In this document: in pieces, positions 34,731 to 43,890 of the stretch
Layout of the letters: every line of letters begins with the position of its first letter
Position numbering within the stretch: position 1 is the stretch's first letter
NCBI RefSeq assembly: GCF_036985595.1
Contig: NZ_BTPU01000032.1
Coordinates: 1-58,128, forward strand
Direction of reading: 5' to 3'
Length of the DNA: 58,128 nt
DNA from: Vallitalea maricola
Lineage (GTDB): Bacteria; Bacillota; Clostridia; Lachnospirales; Vallitaleaceae
The notes under the pieces: generated by a model
The model's database searches: none
What the model saw: only the letters and a program-made list of their open reading frames with translations
Told to the model about the DNA's origin: nothing
Translations under genes and position numbers: made by a program

Positions 34731-36005
34731 ATGAACAAGAAAATAGGTTTGGTATTCCCAGGATCAGGGTCACAATATGTTGGAATGGGGAAAAAAATAT
34801 ACAATGACTATGGCAGTGTACGTCAAACTTTTGAAGAAGCCAGTGAAGTATTAGGATATGATCTAAGTAAAATATGCTTGGAAGGAAGTGTAATAAACTT
34901 AAATAAGCCTAGACATGTACTGGCATCACTACTTACCATCAGTGTTTCTTATTTCAGAGTTTATATGGAGGAGATAGGAATAGCACCTAGCATCTTAGCA
35001 GGACATAGTCTAGGCGAATATTCTGCATTATGCTGTAGCGGAGCCATATCTTTTGAGGATGCACTTAAGATACTATTAAAAAGAGGAGCATTAGCAGAGA
35101 AAGTATGTAAACTGACAAATGGTACTATGTCAGCTCTTAATAATGTATCTCACCATATAGTAGAAAAAATATGTGATGAGTTACAGAAGCAGAATTATTG
35201 TGTATGCATATCTTGTTATAATTCAAAGAATCAAGTACTTATATCTGGGAATGAAGATGGCATTAAGTTAGCGGAAAAAGAAATTCTTAAGGAACATGGA
35301 GAAATAGTACCTTTTATTGGAAGTCCGCCTTACCATAGTCCATTAATGAAAGATATTATTGACGAATTAGAGGAAGAACTTAGGAAGCATAAGTATCTAG
35401 ATCTAAATTACCCTGTTATTGCAAATACTACGGCTAGACCTTACGAGAGTAAGGATACGATTTCTGAGCATCTTATACAGCATATGTATAGGCCTGTACG
35501 TTGGTTGGAATCAATAGAGTATATGAAATGTCAAGGTATAGATGTCATTGTAGAAGCAGGTCCATCAAACGTCCTTAAAAATCTGATTAAAGATCAAATA
35601 CCTCAGATGAAGGTCTTGGCTATGGATGAAATTCAAGATCTAGAGCAATTGTTAGAATTAAAACAAACCAATTATATGGGTAAGAATAAATTACAAGATA
35701 TGAAACATAAAGCTATTGCTATGTGTCTAGGAATTGCTGTTTCAACTAAAAACAATAATAATGATTTAGAAGCACATAATACTTATCTAGAAGCATATAA
35801 GAACATCAAAAATCTTAGAGATAAGTATGCTCAAGATAAAAGTATAATACAGGATACTCATGTGATAGAAGCATTTACATCACTTGATAAAATATTTGAT
35901 AGTAGATTAACTTCTCAACAAGAGAGGCAATATCGATATGAGCAATTAATAGAACAAACCCAATTACAAGAAATCTATCGTGAGTTTCAAAAACAAAAAT
36001 CTTGA
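34731..36005 (+). CDS. Discrete (trans-acting) acyltransferase (ClbG-like, 424 aa)
   Basis: A malonyl-CoA:ACP transacylase-fold protein. It has FPGSGSQYVGMG (9-20), the active-site Ser93 in GHSLGE, Arg118, which should hold the carboxylate of a malonyl-type extender, and catalytic His202 in PPYHSPLM. About 105 residues of helical sequence follow the AT core. ClbG of colibactin has nearly this length (about 422 aa as I recall) and moves aminomalonyl from its ACP onto PKS modules. Two PKS modules in this operon have dead ATs (Ser to Gly), which this enzyme should serve. It is flanked by the rest of the aminomalonyl cassette. Confidence 0.88.
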   Translation: MNKKIGLVFPGSGSQYVGMGKKIYNDYGSVRQTFEEASEVLGYDLSKICLEGSVINLNKPRHVLASLLTISVSYFRVYMEEIGIAPSILAGHSLGEYSALCCSGAISFEDALKILLKRGALAEKVCKLTNGTMSALNNVSHHIVEKICDELQKQNYCVCISCYNSKNQVLISGNEDGIKLAEKEILKEHGEIVPFIGSPPYHSPLMKDIIDELEEELRKHKYLDLNYPVIANTTARPYESKDTISEHLIQHMYRPVRWLESIEYMKCQGIDVIVEAGPSNVLKNLIKDQIPQMKVLAMDEIQDLEQLLELKQTNYMGKNKLQDMKHKAIAMCLGIAVSTKNNNNDLEAHNTYLEAYKNIKNLRDKYAQDKSIIQDTHVIEAFTSLDKIFDSRLTSQQERQYRYEQLIEQTQLQEIYREFQKQKS

Positions 36006-37555
36006 AAGGAAGTATTAAAATAGATACTTTAAATAATATAAATAAAACCAGTGTTAAATATTCATATAACAGAACAATTGTTCAGCTATTTCAAGAACAG
36101 TGCAATAAAACACCTAATAATACAGCAATCATAGAGAAAGATAGGCATATAACCTATAAAGAATTTAACCAACTAATCAATAGATTAGGAAATTTATTGG
36201 TAAATAAAGGGGTAACACAACATAGTATAGTTGGCGTGATGATGGAGCGTTCAATTGAAATGATAGCTAGTGTTTTTGCTATATTGAATACAGGGGCAAT
36301 TTATCTTCCTATTGATCCTCATTATCCTTCCAAACGTATACATGAAATTATTAAAGATAGTTCAATGAAATGGATACTTACAGCCAAAAAACAAGATATA
36401 CATAAAGAGGTTGCCATGATTAATCTGGAGGAGGAAAACCTAGAAGATTACCCATGTGAAAAATTATCAAAGAAAATTAAACCTAATGATATAGCGTATA
36501 TCATATATACATCTGGATCAACGGGAAAACCAAAAGGTGTTATGATAGAGCATCACTCCTTAGTTAATCGAATTGAATGGATGCAAAAAACTTTTCCAGC
36601 ATGTAGTAGTGACAGTTTCATACAAAAAACAGTTATGACTTTTGATGTATCAATATGGGAAATATTTTGGTGGTCAATAACAGGAGCTTCTCTATGTCTT
36701 ATTGAATATAACAAGGCTCATGATCCAAGAAAACTATGTGGACTTATCCGAGAAAATAACATAACCAATATACATTTTGTACCATCGGTATTAAGTTTAT
36801 TTATTGATTTTGTAGAAATGAAAAAAAATGCTAATGAACTAATAAGTTTACAGCATGTTTTTGTGAGCGGTGAACGTTTGGATTCTAGTTTAGTTAAGAG
36901 ATTTTACAAGATATTTGATAACTCATCCATAAAGCTTATTAATCTATATGGACCAACAGAAGTAACAATTGATGTGACCTTTCACATATGTGAAAGACAA
37001 AAAGAATATAGAGATGTTCCAATTGGAAAACCCATAGACAATATACGTATCTATATAGTAGATGAGGATAATAAAATTATCAAAAAAGGAAATACAGGTG
37101 AATTATGTATTGCTGGAGCAGGTGTTGCATCTGGTTATCTAAATAGACCTAAATTAAACAAAGAAAAATTTCCACAAGTATCAGGTGAAAGAGTATATAA
37201 AACAGGAGATATGGTAAAAGAAGAAGATGGAGAAATTCTATTCTTGGGTAGAAAGGATCACCAGGTTAAATTAAGGGGATTAAGGATTGAACTAGAAGAA
37301 ATTGAATATCATCTTTTAAAATATAACCATATTAAAGAAGCTGTTGTGATGTTAAAGAAAGATCCTTTAGATAATCAATATTTATGTGTTTACTTTGTAT
37401 CAAATCAAAATATAGAAGTACAAGATATAATATCTTATTTAAAAAAAGAAATACCTGAATATATGGTACCAACACTCTATAAAAGATTAGATGCCATGCC
37501 AATCAAAATAAATGGTAAAATAGACCGCAATAAGTTACCTGATCCATTTAAATAA
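36002..37555 (+). CDS. Stand-alone serine-activating adenylation domain (ClbH A1/ZmaJ-like, 517 aa)
   Basis: Activates L-serine and loads it on the discrete ACP to start aminomalonyl-ACP synthesis. A3 (YTSGSTGKPKG) is at 169-179 and the A10 lysine is Lys506. Pocket residues read D-V-W-H-F-S-L-I-D-K, a serine code. No C or T domain is attached. In colibactin this domain is the N-terminal part of ClbH; here it is a separate protein. The start is unusual: the frame opens at TTG 36002, overlapping the AT stop (TTGA), while an AAAGGA site at 36005-36010 would better serve an ATT (36014) or ATA (36020). No ATG is near. Confidence 0.9.
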   Translation: MKGSIKIDTLNNINKTSVKYSYNRTIVQLFQEQCNKTPNNTAIIEKDRHITYKEFNQLINRLGNLLVNKGVTQHSIVGVMMERSIEMIASVFAILNTGAIYLPIDPHYPSKRIHEIIKDSSMKWILTAKKQDIHKEVAMINLEEENLEDYPCEKLSKKIKPNDIAYIIYTSGSTGKPKGVMIEHHSLVNRIEWMQKTFPACSSDSFIQKTVMTFDVSIWEIFWWSITGASLCLIEYNKAHDPRKLCGLIRENNITNIHFVPSVLSLFIDFVEMKKNANELISLQHVFVSGERLDSSLVKRFYKIFDNSSIKLINLYGPTEVTIDVTFHICERQKEYRDVPIGKPIDNIRIYIVDEDNKIIKKGNTGELCIAGAGVASGYLNRPKLNKEKFPQVSGERVYKTGDMVKEEDGEILFLGRKDHQVKLRGLRIELEEIEYHLLKYNHIKEAVVMLKKDPLDNQYLCVYFVSNQNIEVQDIISYLKKEIPEYMVPTLYKRLDAMPIKINGKIDRNKLPDPFK

Positions 37556-37580
37556 TATTTATGTACTGAGAGGTTATATT

Positions 37581-40500
37581 GTGAATAAAGATAAAATATT
37601 TAATGATAAGCTGAATAAACAAGATATTGATATGTATGACATAGATTGTATCCACAAAGTAGGAGATCAAGATGTGTATCCACTAACCCATACCCAACAG
37701 GGTATATTTTTTTTACAAAAACTTACACCAGATAGTTTAGCTTATAATGATATAACAGCATTATATATTGATGGTTTATTACATATAAAGTTATTGAAAC
37801 AGGCCATTATGATGATTATAAAAAAACATGAAATTTTACAAGCCAATTTTAGACAATATGGCAATAAACCAATAGGTATGATAATCGTACCAAAAGAATT
37901 TATTTTGCCTATTATGGCATTAGAAAAGAAGAATGACAATTATACAAAAATGGCACAGGATTATATACATACTCATATGAATAAAGCCTTTAAATTGGAT
38001 AAAGATAATTTAGTTCAATGTGCTCTTCTTAGATTTTCAGAGAATGAACATATATTAATTATTAATATACATCATATTATTTTTGATGGTTGGTCTAAGG
38101 GAATTTTCTTGAAAGAATTAAAACATAATTATGAAAATTTATCAAAAGGTATTTATAACGAATCAAAACTTTCTTATAGATATGTAGATTATGTTAATTG
38201 GCAAAAAGAGTATATGCAAAAGGATACTTATAAGAAACAATTAGCGTATTGGCATAATAAGCTGAATTGTTTACCTCAACCAATAAATCTATCAATGGAC
38301 AATTTATCAGCTGTCCAAACAGGTAATGGAGCCATTGAAGTTTTTGATATAGATGAGGAAATAGTCCAATCCATTAAAGATATGGCAAAGGAATATCGCG
38401 TAACACCGTTCATTATTCTATTAACAGTATTTAAGATATTATTGTTTAGATATACTGGAGAAACAGATATCTTAATAGGATCGCCTGTTGCGGGAAGAAA
38501 ACTTGAAGCATTCTCTGATATCATTGGACCTTTCGTGAATATGCTTGTTCTAAGGGCAAAGATATCAGAGGATGTTACTTTCCATAATATATTGGATGTT
38601 GTGAAAAAGGAAACTTTCGAAGCTTTCAAAAATCAAGATGTGCCATTTGAAAAAGTAATAGAAGAGCTTAATCCTGATCGAGATCTTAAGCATTCATCTA
38701 TTTTTCAAATAATGTTTACAATGCAAAATATGGATATGCCTACAGAGAGTATGGATACTCTAGAGATAAAACCTTTATCTATTGATTATGGATTTGCACA
38801 AGTGGATTTATCCCTAACCATATGGAAAGAGAACCAAAGGTTAAAAGGAAGTTTTGAATACGATGTAGGTATGTTTTTACCTAATACTATTAAAAGAATG
38901 GTAAAACACTACGTTAACTTATTAAATGCAATATGTAGAGCTCCTCATAATAAAATATGGGAATATAATTATCTTGAACAGGGAGAATATAGTCAACTTA
39001 TATCTCAGTTTAATGATACCTATTGTGAACAACAAGATTATCAATCTGTTGTCCATATGTTGACGTCTAGTTTTATGCAATATCAAAACAACATAGCGCT
39101 ATATGATAAACACTATTCATATACTTATAGACAAATAGATGAAGCATCAAATAAAATATCTCATTTATTGAGAAAACGAGGAATAAAACCAAATGAATTA
39201 GTGGGTATATATATGCCTAATACTTTTGAATATGTTGTGGGTATACTTGGTATACTAAAAGCTGGCGGCTGCTTTATACCTATGGATATTGCTTATCCAA
39301 ATGAGCGATTAGAGAGTATTATCAACGATACAAAAATGAAAGTAATTTTAACACTAGCATCAGATTCAGAGACACTTACTATGTATGAAGATAAGCTTAT
39401 TCGTTTGGATAAAGATTGGGAAATAGTTGATAAGGAACCTAGATATCCTTTAGAGCTTGTCAATAAGTGTGATGATTTAATATGTATTATATATACTTCA
39501 GGAACAACAGGAAAACCCAAAGGTGTTCAAATAGAACATGGTAATATCATGAATCTAATACATTCTTTTATAACTTCTTATGAAGTCAAAGCTTATGACC
39601 GAATATTACCACTTTCATCTATTGCATCAGCTAGTTATGTAGGAGAATTATTACCATTACTTACAGTAGGGGGCAGTGTTGTGCTAATGGATAAAATGAA
39701 TCTGTTAAACACACAAGAAATTTGTAATATAATTTCAAAATACCATGTCACAATATTAAGTACTGTGCCTTCTATGGCGGTTCAATTAAATACAAGAGCA
39801 AAGAGTATTCAAGATATAAGATTATTGTTATGTGGTGGAGAAACATTAAACTATCACCATGTTAACAATCTAATAAAAAAAGTTACAGTAGTCAATGGAT
39901 ATGGATTAACAGAAACATCCATATGTTCTACATATTATGTCCTGAGTCATAAAGATAAGGAGAAGAATAGTAGTGTACCTGTTGGAAAACCAATAATTAA
40001 CAACAGGATATATATTCTTGACAAATATATGAAACCTGTACCAATTGGATGTCAAGGAGAAATATATATTGCTGGATTAGGTATGACAAGAGGTTATATG
40101 AATGATCGGGAATTATCTTCTGAGAAATATATAGAAGATCCATTTATAAAAGGGGAAAAAATGTTTAGGACTGGTGATCATGGATTATGGCTAGAAGATG
40201 GAAATATAATATTTATTAATCGAAAGGATAGACAAGTTCAGGTTCATGGTTATCGTATTGAACTTGGTGAAATCGAACGACAGTTAGGAAGACATAATAA
40301 GATTGAAGATGTTGTTGTTATAGATTATAAGGTCGCAAAAGATGATAAAAGAATAATAGCTTATATTGTTCCTGTAGATAATGAATATGTTGAGACATCT
40401 TCATTAAAAATGTGGTTGAGAAAAACATTGCCTGATTATATGATTCCTTCACATATTGAATTTATTGATAAATTGCCTAGGAATGTAAACGGTAAAGTGG

Positions 40501-40862
40501 ATTTAAAAGCATTACCTAAGCCTACACTTACAAGACCAGAATTAGATATTAAATTCGAAATGGCATCAACACCTTTAGAAAAAGAAATTATGGCTATATG
40601 GAATCAATATTTATTAATTGATAAGATTGGTCTTAAAGATAATTTTTTTGATCTTGGAGGGCATTCTTTATTAATAATGCCTATATGCAATGACATTGAA
40701 GAACGTCTTAACAAAAAAATAGATATAGTTGATATGTTTAAATACCCTACACTCTATGCTTTGGCTAAGCATTTGGAGGAACAAGATGATAATAAAATAA
40801 CTTATGTTAAGGTAAGAAACAGAGCACTGAGACAAAGAGAAAAGTTGTTTGGAAAACAATAA
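37581..40862 (+). CDS. NRPS C-A-T (ClbH C-A2-T-like, 1093 aa)
   Basis: Domains: C (about 35-470, HHIIFDG at 164-170, intact), A (about 490-975, YTSGTTGKPKG at 638-648, Lys972) and T (Ser1029, LGGHSLL). The pocket reads A-S-G-S-L-G-G-I-C-K; Asp235 is replaced by Ala. In colibactin the same position is ClbH A2, which activates S-adenosylmethionine for the aminocyclopropane unit. Whether this domain does the same is inference from position. GTG start at 37581 with GAGAGG upstream. The C-terminal tail after T (RNRALRQREKLFGKQ) is basic and like the tails of two other proteins here that hand over to a KS, so it is probably a docking helix to the next gene. Confidence 0.85.
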   Translation: MNKDKIFNDKLNKQDIDMYDIDCIHKVGDQDVYPLTHTQQGIFFLQKLTPDSLAYNDITALYIDGLLHIKLLKQAIMMIIKKHEILQANFRQYGNKPIGMIIVPKEFILPIMALEKKNDNYTKMAQDYIHTHMNKAFKLDKDNLVQCALLRFSENEHILIINIHHIIFDGWSKGIFLKELKHNYENLSKGIYNESKLSYRYVDYVNWQKEYMQKDTYKKQLAYWHNKLNCLPQPINLSMDNLSAVQTGNGAIEVFDIDEEIVQSIKDMAKEYRVTPFIILLTVFKILLFRYTGETDILIGSPVAGRKLEAFSDIIGPFVNMLVLRAKISEDVTFHNILDVVKKETFEAFKNQDVPFEKVIEELNPDRDLKHSSIFQIMFTMQNMDMPTESMDTLEIKPLSIDYGFAQVDLSLTIWKENQRLKGSFEYDVGMFLPNTIKRMVKHYVNLLNAICRAPHNKIWEYNYLEQGEYSQLISQFNDTYCEQQDYQSVVHMLTSSFMQYQNNIALYDKHYSYTYRQIDEASNKISHLLRKRGIKPNELVGIYMPNTFEYVVGILGILKAGGCFIPMDIAYPNERLESIINDTKMKVILTLASDSETLTMYEDKLIRLDKDWEIVDKEPRYPLELVNKCDDLICIIYTSGTTGKPKGVQIEHGNIMNLIHSFITSYEVKAYDRILPLSSIASASYVGELLPLLTVGGSVVLMDKMNLLNTQEICNIISKYHVTILSTVPSMAVQLNTRAKSIQDIRLLLCGGETLNYHHVNNLIKKVTVVNGYGLTETSICSTYYVLSHKDKEKNSSVPVGKPIINNRIYILDKYMKPVPIGCQGEIYIAGLGMTRGYMNDRELSSEKYIEDPFIKGEKMFRTGDHGLWLEDGNIIFINRKDRQVQVHGYRIELGEIERQLGRHNKIEDVVVIDYKVAKDDKRIIAYIVPVDNEYVETSSLKMWLRKTLPDYMIPSHIEFIDKLPRNVNGKVDLKALPKPTLTRPELDIKFEMASTPLEKEIMAIWNQYLLIDKIGLKDNFFDLGGHSLLIMPICNDIEERLNKKIDIVDMFKYPTLYALAKHLEEQDDNKITYVKVRNRALRQREKLFGKQ

Positions 40863-40877
40863 GGTGGTGGAGATAGC

Positions 40878-43877
40878 ATGGATAAAAAACAGATAGATAC
40901 AAATGGAATTGCTGTCATTGGAATGGCAGGACAATTTCCAAAAGCTAAAGATATAGAATCATATTGGAATAATATTATAGATGGCAAAGAATGCATATCT
41001 TTTTTCACAGATGAAGAGTTAAGAGAAGCAGGTATTGATGAAAACTTATTTCATAATCCACATTATGTTAAAGCTAAAGGGGTTCTTGAAGGTATGGATC
41101 TTTTTGATGCTGATTTTTTCAAAATCAATCCTAATGAAGCCAAACTAACAGATCCTCAACATAGACTATTATTAGAAGGTGCATGGTGTGCATTAGAACA
41201 TGCAGGTTATGCTAGTTATACATATGATGGGTCAATTGGAGTATACGCAGGATGCGCTATGAACTCCTATATGCTGCTTAATGTTTATCCTTATATCAAG
41301 AAAGAAGTATCAGCAGGAACATTAATTGCTGCCATAGGTAATGATAAAGATAGTTTAACAACAAATATTGCTTATAGAATGAATCTGTCTGGACCAGCAG
41401 TAACAGTACAATCTTCCTCCTCAACTTCACTTGTTGCATCCAGTTTAGCATGCCAGAGCTTATTGACGTATCAATGTGATATGGCAATTGCAGGAGGTAT
41501 AGCAGTTGGACCACCAAGTGTAGGGGGATATCTATACCAAGAAGGAGGTATTATGTCACCTGATGGGCATTGCAGAGCTTTTGATAAACAGGCAAATGGC
41601 TTTGTACCTGGTATGGGTTATGGTTTGGTTGTGTTGAAAAGGCTTAGTGATGCTATTGAAGATAGAGATTACATATGGGCTGTTATAAAAGGTTTTGCTG
41701 TTAATAATGACGGATATGATAAGGTAAGTTATTCAGCTCCAAGTGTAACTAAACAATCAGAAGTTATTGTAGAAGCTCAAACAATTGCAGGAATTTCACC
41801 TGATACAATAACTTATATAGAGACTCATGGAACGGGAACTAATCTGGGAGATCCTATAGAGATAGCTGCTCTTACAGAAGCTTTCAGAATGGGAACAAAT
41901 AAAAAACAGTATTGTGCTATTGGTTCTGTTAAAACTAATATCGGACACTTAGATACGGCGGGAGGTGTAGCAGGTTTAATCAAAACATGTATGGCATTAA
42001 AAAACAAAACATTACCACCATCACTTCATTATAATGAGCCCAATCCTAATATAGATTTTGCAACAAGTCCTTTTTATGTAAATACAGAGGCAAAATATTG
42101 GGAATCTGGGGATTTTCCTAGAAGAGCAGGTGTTAGTTCTATAGGAATGGGTGGAACAAATGCGCATATGATTTTGGAGGAATATGATAATAATGCTGAT
42201 AAAATACATGCTATGGATAATAAACCATGTATTCTAATGCTTTCAGCAAAGACACCAAAAGCCTTAGATAATTATACTAACAATCTTATGGCATATTTGT
42301 GTTCTAATAAAGACAATAGATTAGAAGATGTAGCTTATACCTTAGCAGTAGGTAGGAATGAATTTGAATACAGACAAGCTCTTATATGCAGTAGTGGTAA
42401 GGAATATATTGAAGCCATTGAAAACAAATCAAAAGAAATTTATACGGGTATACAACATAAAGAAAAGAAGATAGCTTTTATGTTTACAGGTCAGGGTTCT
42501 CAGTATAGTAAAATGGGACAGGACTTATATATGAGATATGAGTTATATAAAAGCACATTTGATTTATGTGCTGATCTATACAAAAAATACTCAGGAGAAG
42601 ACTTAAGAGATATTATCTATAGAGATAATACTAACCTTGTTAAACAAACACAGTTTTCACAACCAGCTCTATTTGCATTTGAATATGCGTTAGCTAAATT
42701 ACTTATGAGTTGGGGATTAGACCCTCATGCTATGATTGGTCATAGTTTAGGAGAATATGTGGCAGCATGTATAGCAGGTGTTATATCATTAGATGACTGT
42801 ATAAAAATGATACATTATCGCTCATTTCTTATGCAAAAGCAAGTAAAAGGTTCAATGATGGTTGTGGCTGCTAATGAGGATGCCTTAAAAGAATGGATAA
42901 TACCTTATAAACAATCCTTATGTTTAGCAGCAGTTAATGGACCTAATTTATGTGTTGTTTCCGGAGAAGATGAATCTATTATGTCATTGAGAAACAAATT
43001 ATTAAAAGAAGATATTTTCTGTCGTAAGCTAGTCACATCTCATGCATTTCATTCTATGATGATGGAACCCATGATGGAAGAATATGCAGAGATAATAAAG
43101 GATATCACATTTAAGAAACCGCAAATACCTTATATTTCTTCAGTAACCGGGAAGTGGATAACAGATGATGAAGTAATGAATATAGAATACTGGGTAAATC
43201 AGATTAGAGCTACAGTAAGATTTTCATATGGTGTTCAAGAACTATTAAAAGAAGAGAATACAGTAATTTTAGAAGTAGGACCTGGTAATTCACTTACAAC
43301 TATAGTAAAGCAACATCTCTGTACGGATTCTAATCAGCAGGTAATCGCAAGTGTGGATGCACTAAATGGAAAGCGTTCCTCAATAGAAGCACTCATGAAA
43401 GCAGTTGCTCAGTTATGGACAGCAGGTATTACGATACTATGGGAAGCATTCTATAAAGATAAAACGTACTATCGTTTACCATTGCCAACATATCCTTTTG
43501 AAAGAAAAAGCTATTGGTATGGAAAAGATGAGAATACAGCAATAAGCTCCGATGATACAAAAGAGGTAACAGAGGAATACGTTGATCAACATTTTCAACC
43601 AAGACCTACTCTCCAAAATGATTATATTCCACCTGTAAGCGAAATGGAAAAAGAAATAACTAAAATAGTGGAGGAACTCTTAGGTATAAATGGAATAGGA
43701 ATAGAAGATGATTTCTTTGAATTAGGGGGACATTCTTTATTAGCAACCCAAGTATTATCCAGAATATATTATAAGTTTCAAGTGAAAATATCATTGAAAG
43801 ATATATTCTATAATTTTACTATAAAAGAAATGGTAAGAATAATGCAAGAAAATGATGGTGTGAGTAGAACAAATTAA
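40878..43877 (+). CDS. PKS KS(Ser)-AT-T (ClbI-like, 999 aa)
   Basis: Domains: KS (about 10-440), AT (about 530-820), T (Ser953, LGGHSLL). The KS active-site motif is VQSSSSTSL, where VQTACSSSL is usual: Ser181 stands in for the catalytic Cys, while His317 (THGTGT) and His357 (NIGHLD) remain. A KS with Ser should not load a chain in the normal way; it may only decarboxylate, or catalyse a special step. The AT is intact (Ser623 in GHSLGE) with HAFH at 722-725, the malonyl signature. No KR. ClbI has the same KS-AT-T order and size, and in colibactin ClbH/ClbI carry out cyclopropane formation. RBS GGTGGTGGAG. Confidence 0.88.
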   Translation: MDKKQIDTNGIAVIGMAGQFPKAKDIESYWNNIIDGKECISFFTDEELREAGIDENLFHNPHYVKAKGVLEGMDLFDADFFKINPNEAKLTDPQHRLLLEGAWCALEHAGYASYTYDGSIGVYAGCAMNSYMLLNVYPYIKKEVSAGTLIAAIGNDKDSLTTNIAYRMNLSGPAVTVQSSSSTSLVASSLACQSLLTYQCDMAIAGGIAVGPPSVGGYLYQEGGIMSPDGHCRAFDKQANGFVPGMGYGLVVLKRLSDAIEDRDYIWAVIKGFAVNNDGYDKVSYSAPSVTKQSEVIVEAQTIAGISPDTITYIETHGTGTNLGDPIEIAALTEAFRMGTNKKQYCAIGSVKTNIGHLDTAGGVAGLIKTCMALKNKTLPPSLHYNEPNPNIDFATSPFYVNTEAKYWESGDFPRRAGVSSIGMGGTNAHMILEEYDNNADKIHAMDNKPCILMLSAKTPKALDNYTNNLMAYLCSNKDNRLEDVAYTLAVGRNEFEYRQALICSSGKEYIEAIENKSKEIYTGIQHKEKKIAFMFTGQGSQYSKMGQDLYMRYELYKSTFDLCADLYKKYSGEDLRDIIYRDNTNLVKQTQFSQPALFAFEYALAKLLMSWGLDPHAMIGHSLGEYVAACIAGVISLDDCIKMIHYRSFLMQKQVKGSMMVVAANEDALKEWIIPYKQSLCLAAVNGPNLCVVSGEDESIMSLRNKLLKEDIFCRKLVTSHAFHSMMMEPMMEEYAEIIKDITFKKPQIPYISSVTGKWITDDEVMNIEYWVNQIRATVRFSYGVQELLKEENTVILEVGPGNSLTTIVKQHLCTDSNQQVIASVDALNGKRSSIEALMKAVAQLWTAGITILWEAFYKDKTYYRLPLPTYPFERKSYWYGKDENTAISSDDTKEVTEEYVDQHFQPRPTLQNDYIPPVSEMEKEITKIVEELLGINGIGIEDDFFELGGHSLLATQVLSRIYYKFQVKISLKDIFYNFTIKEMVRIMQENDGVSRTN

Positions 43878-43890
43878 GTGAGGGTTAACA

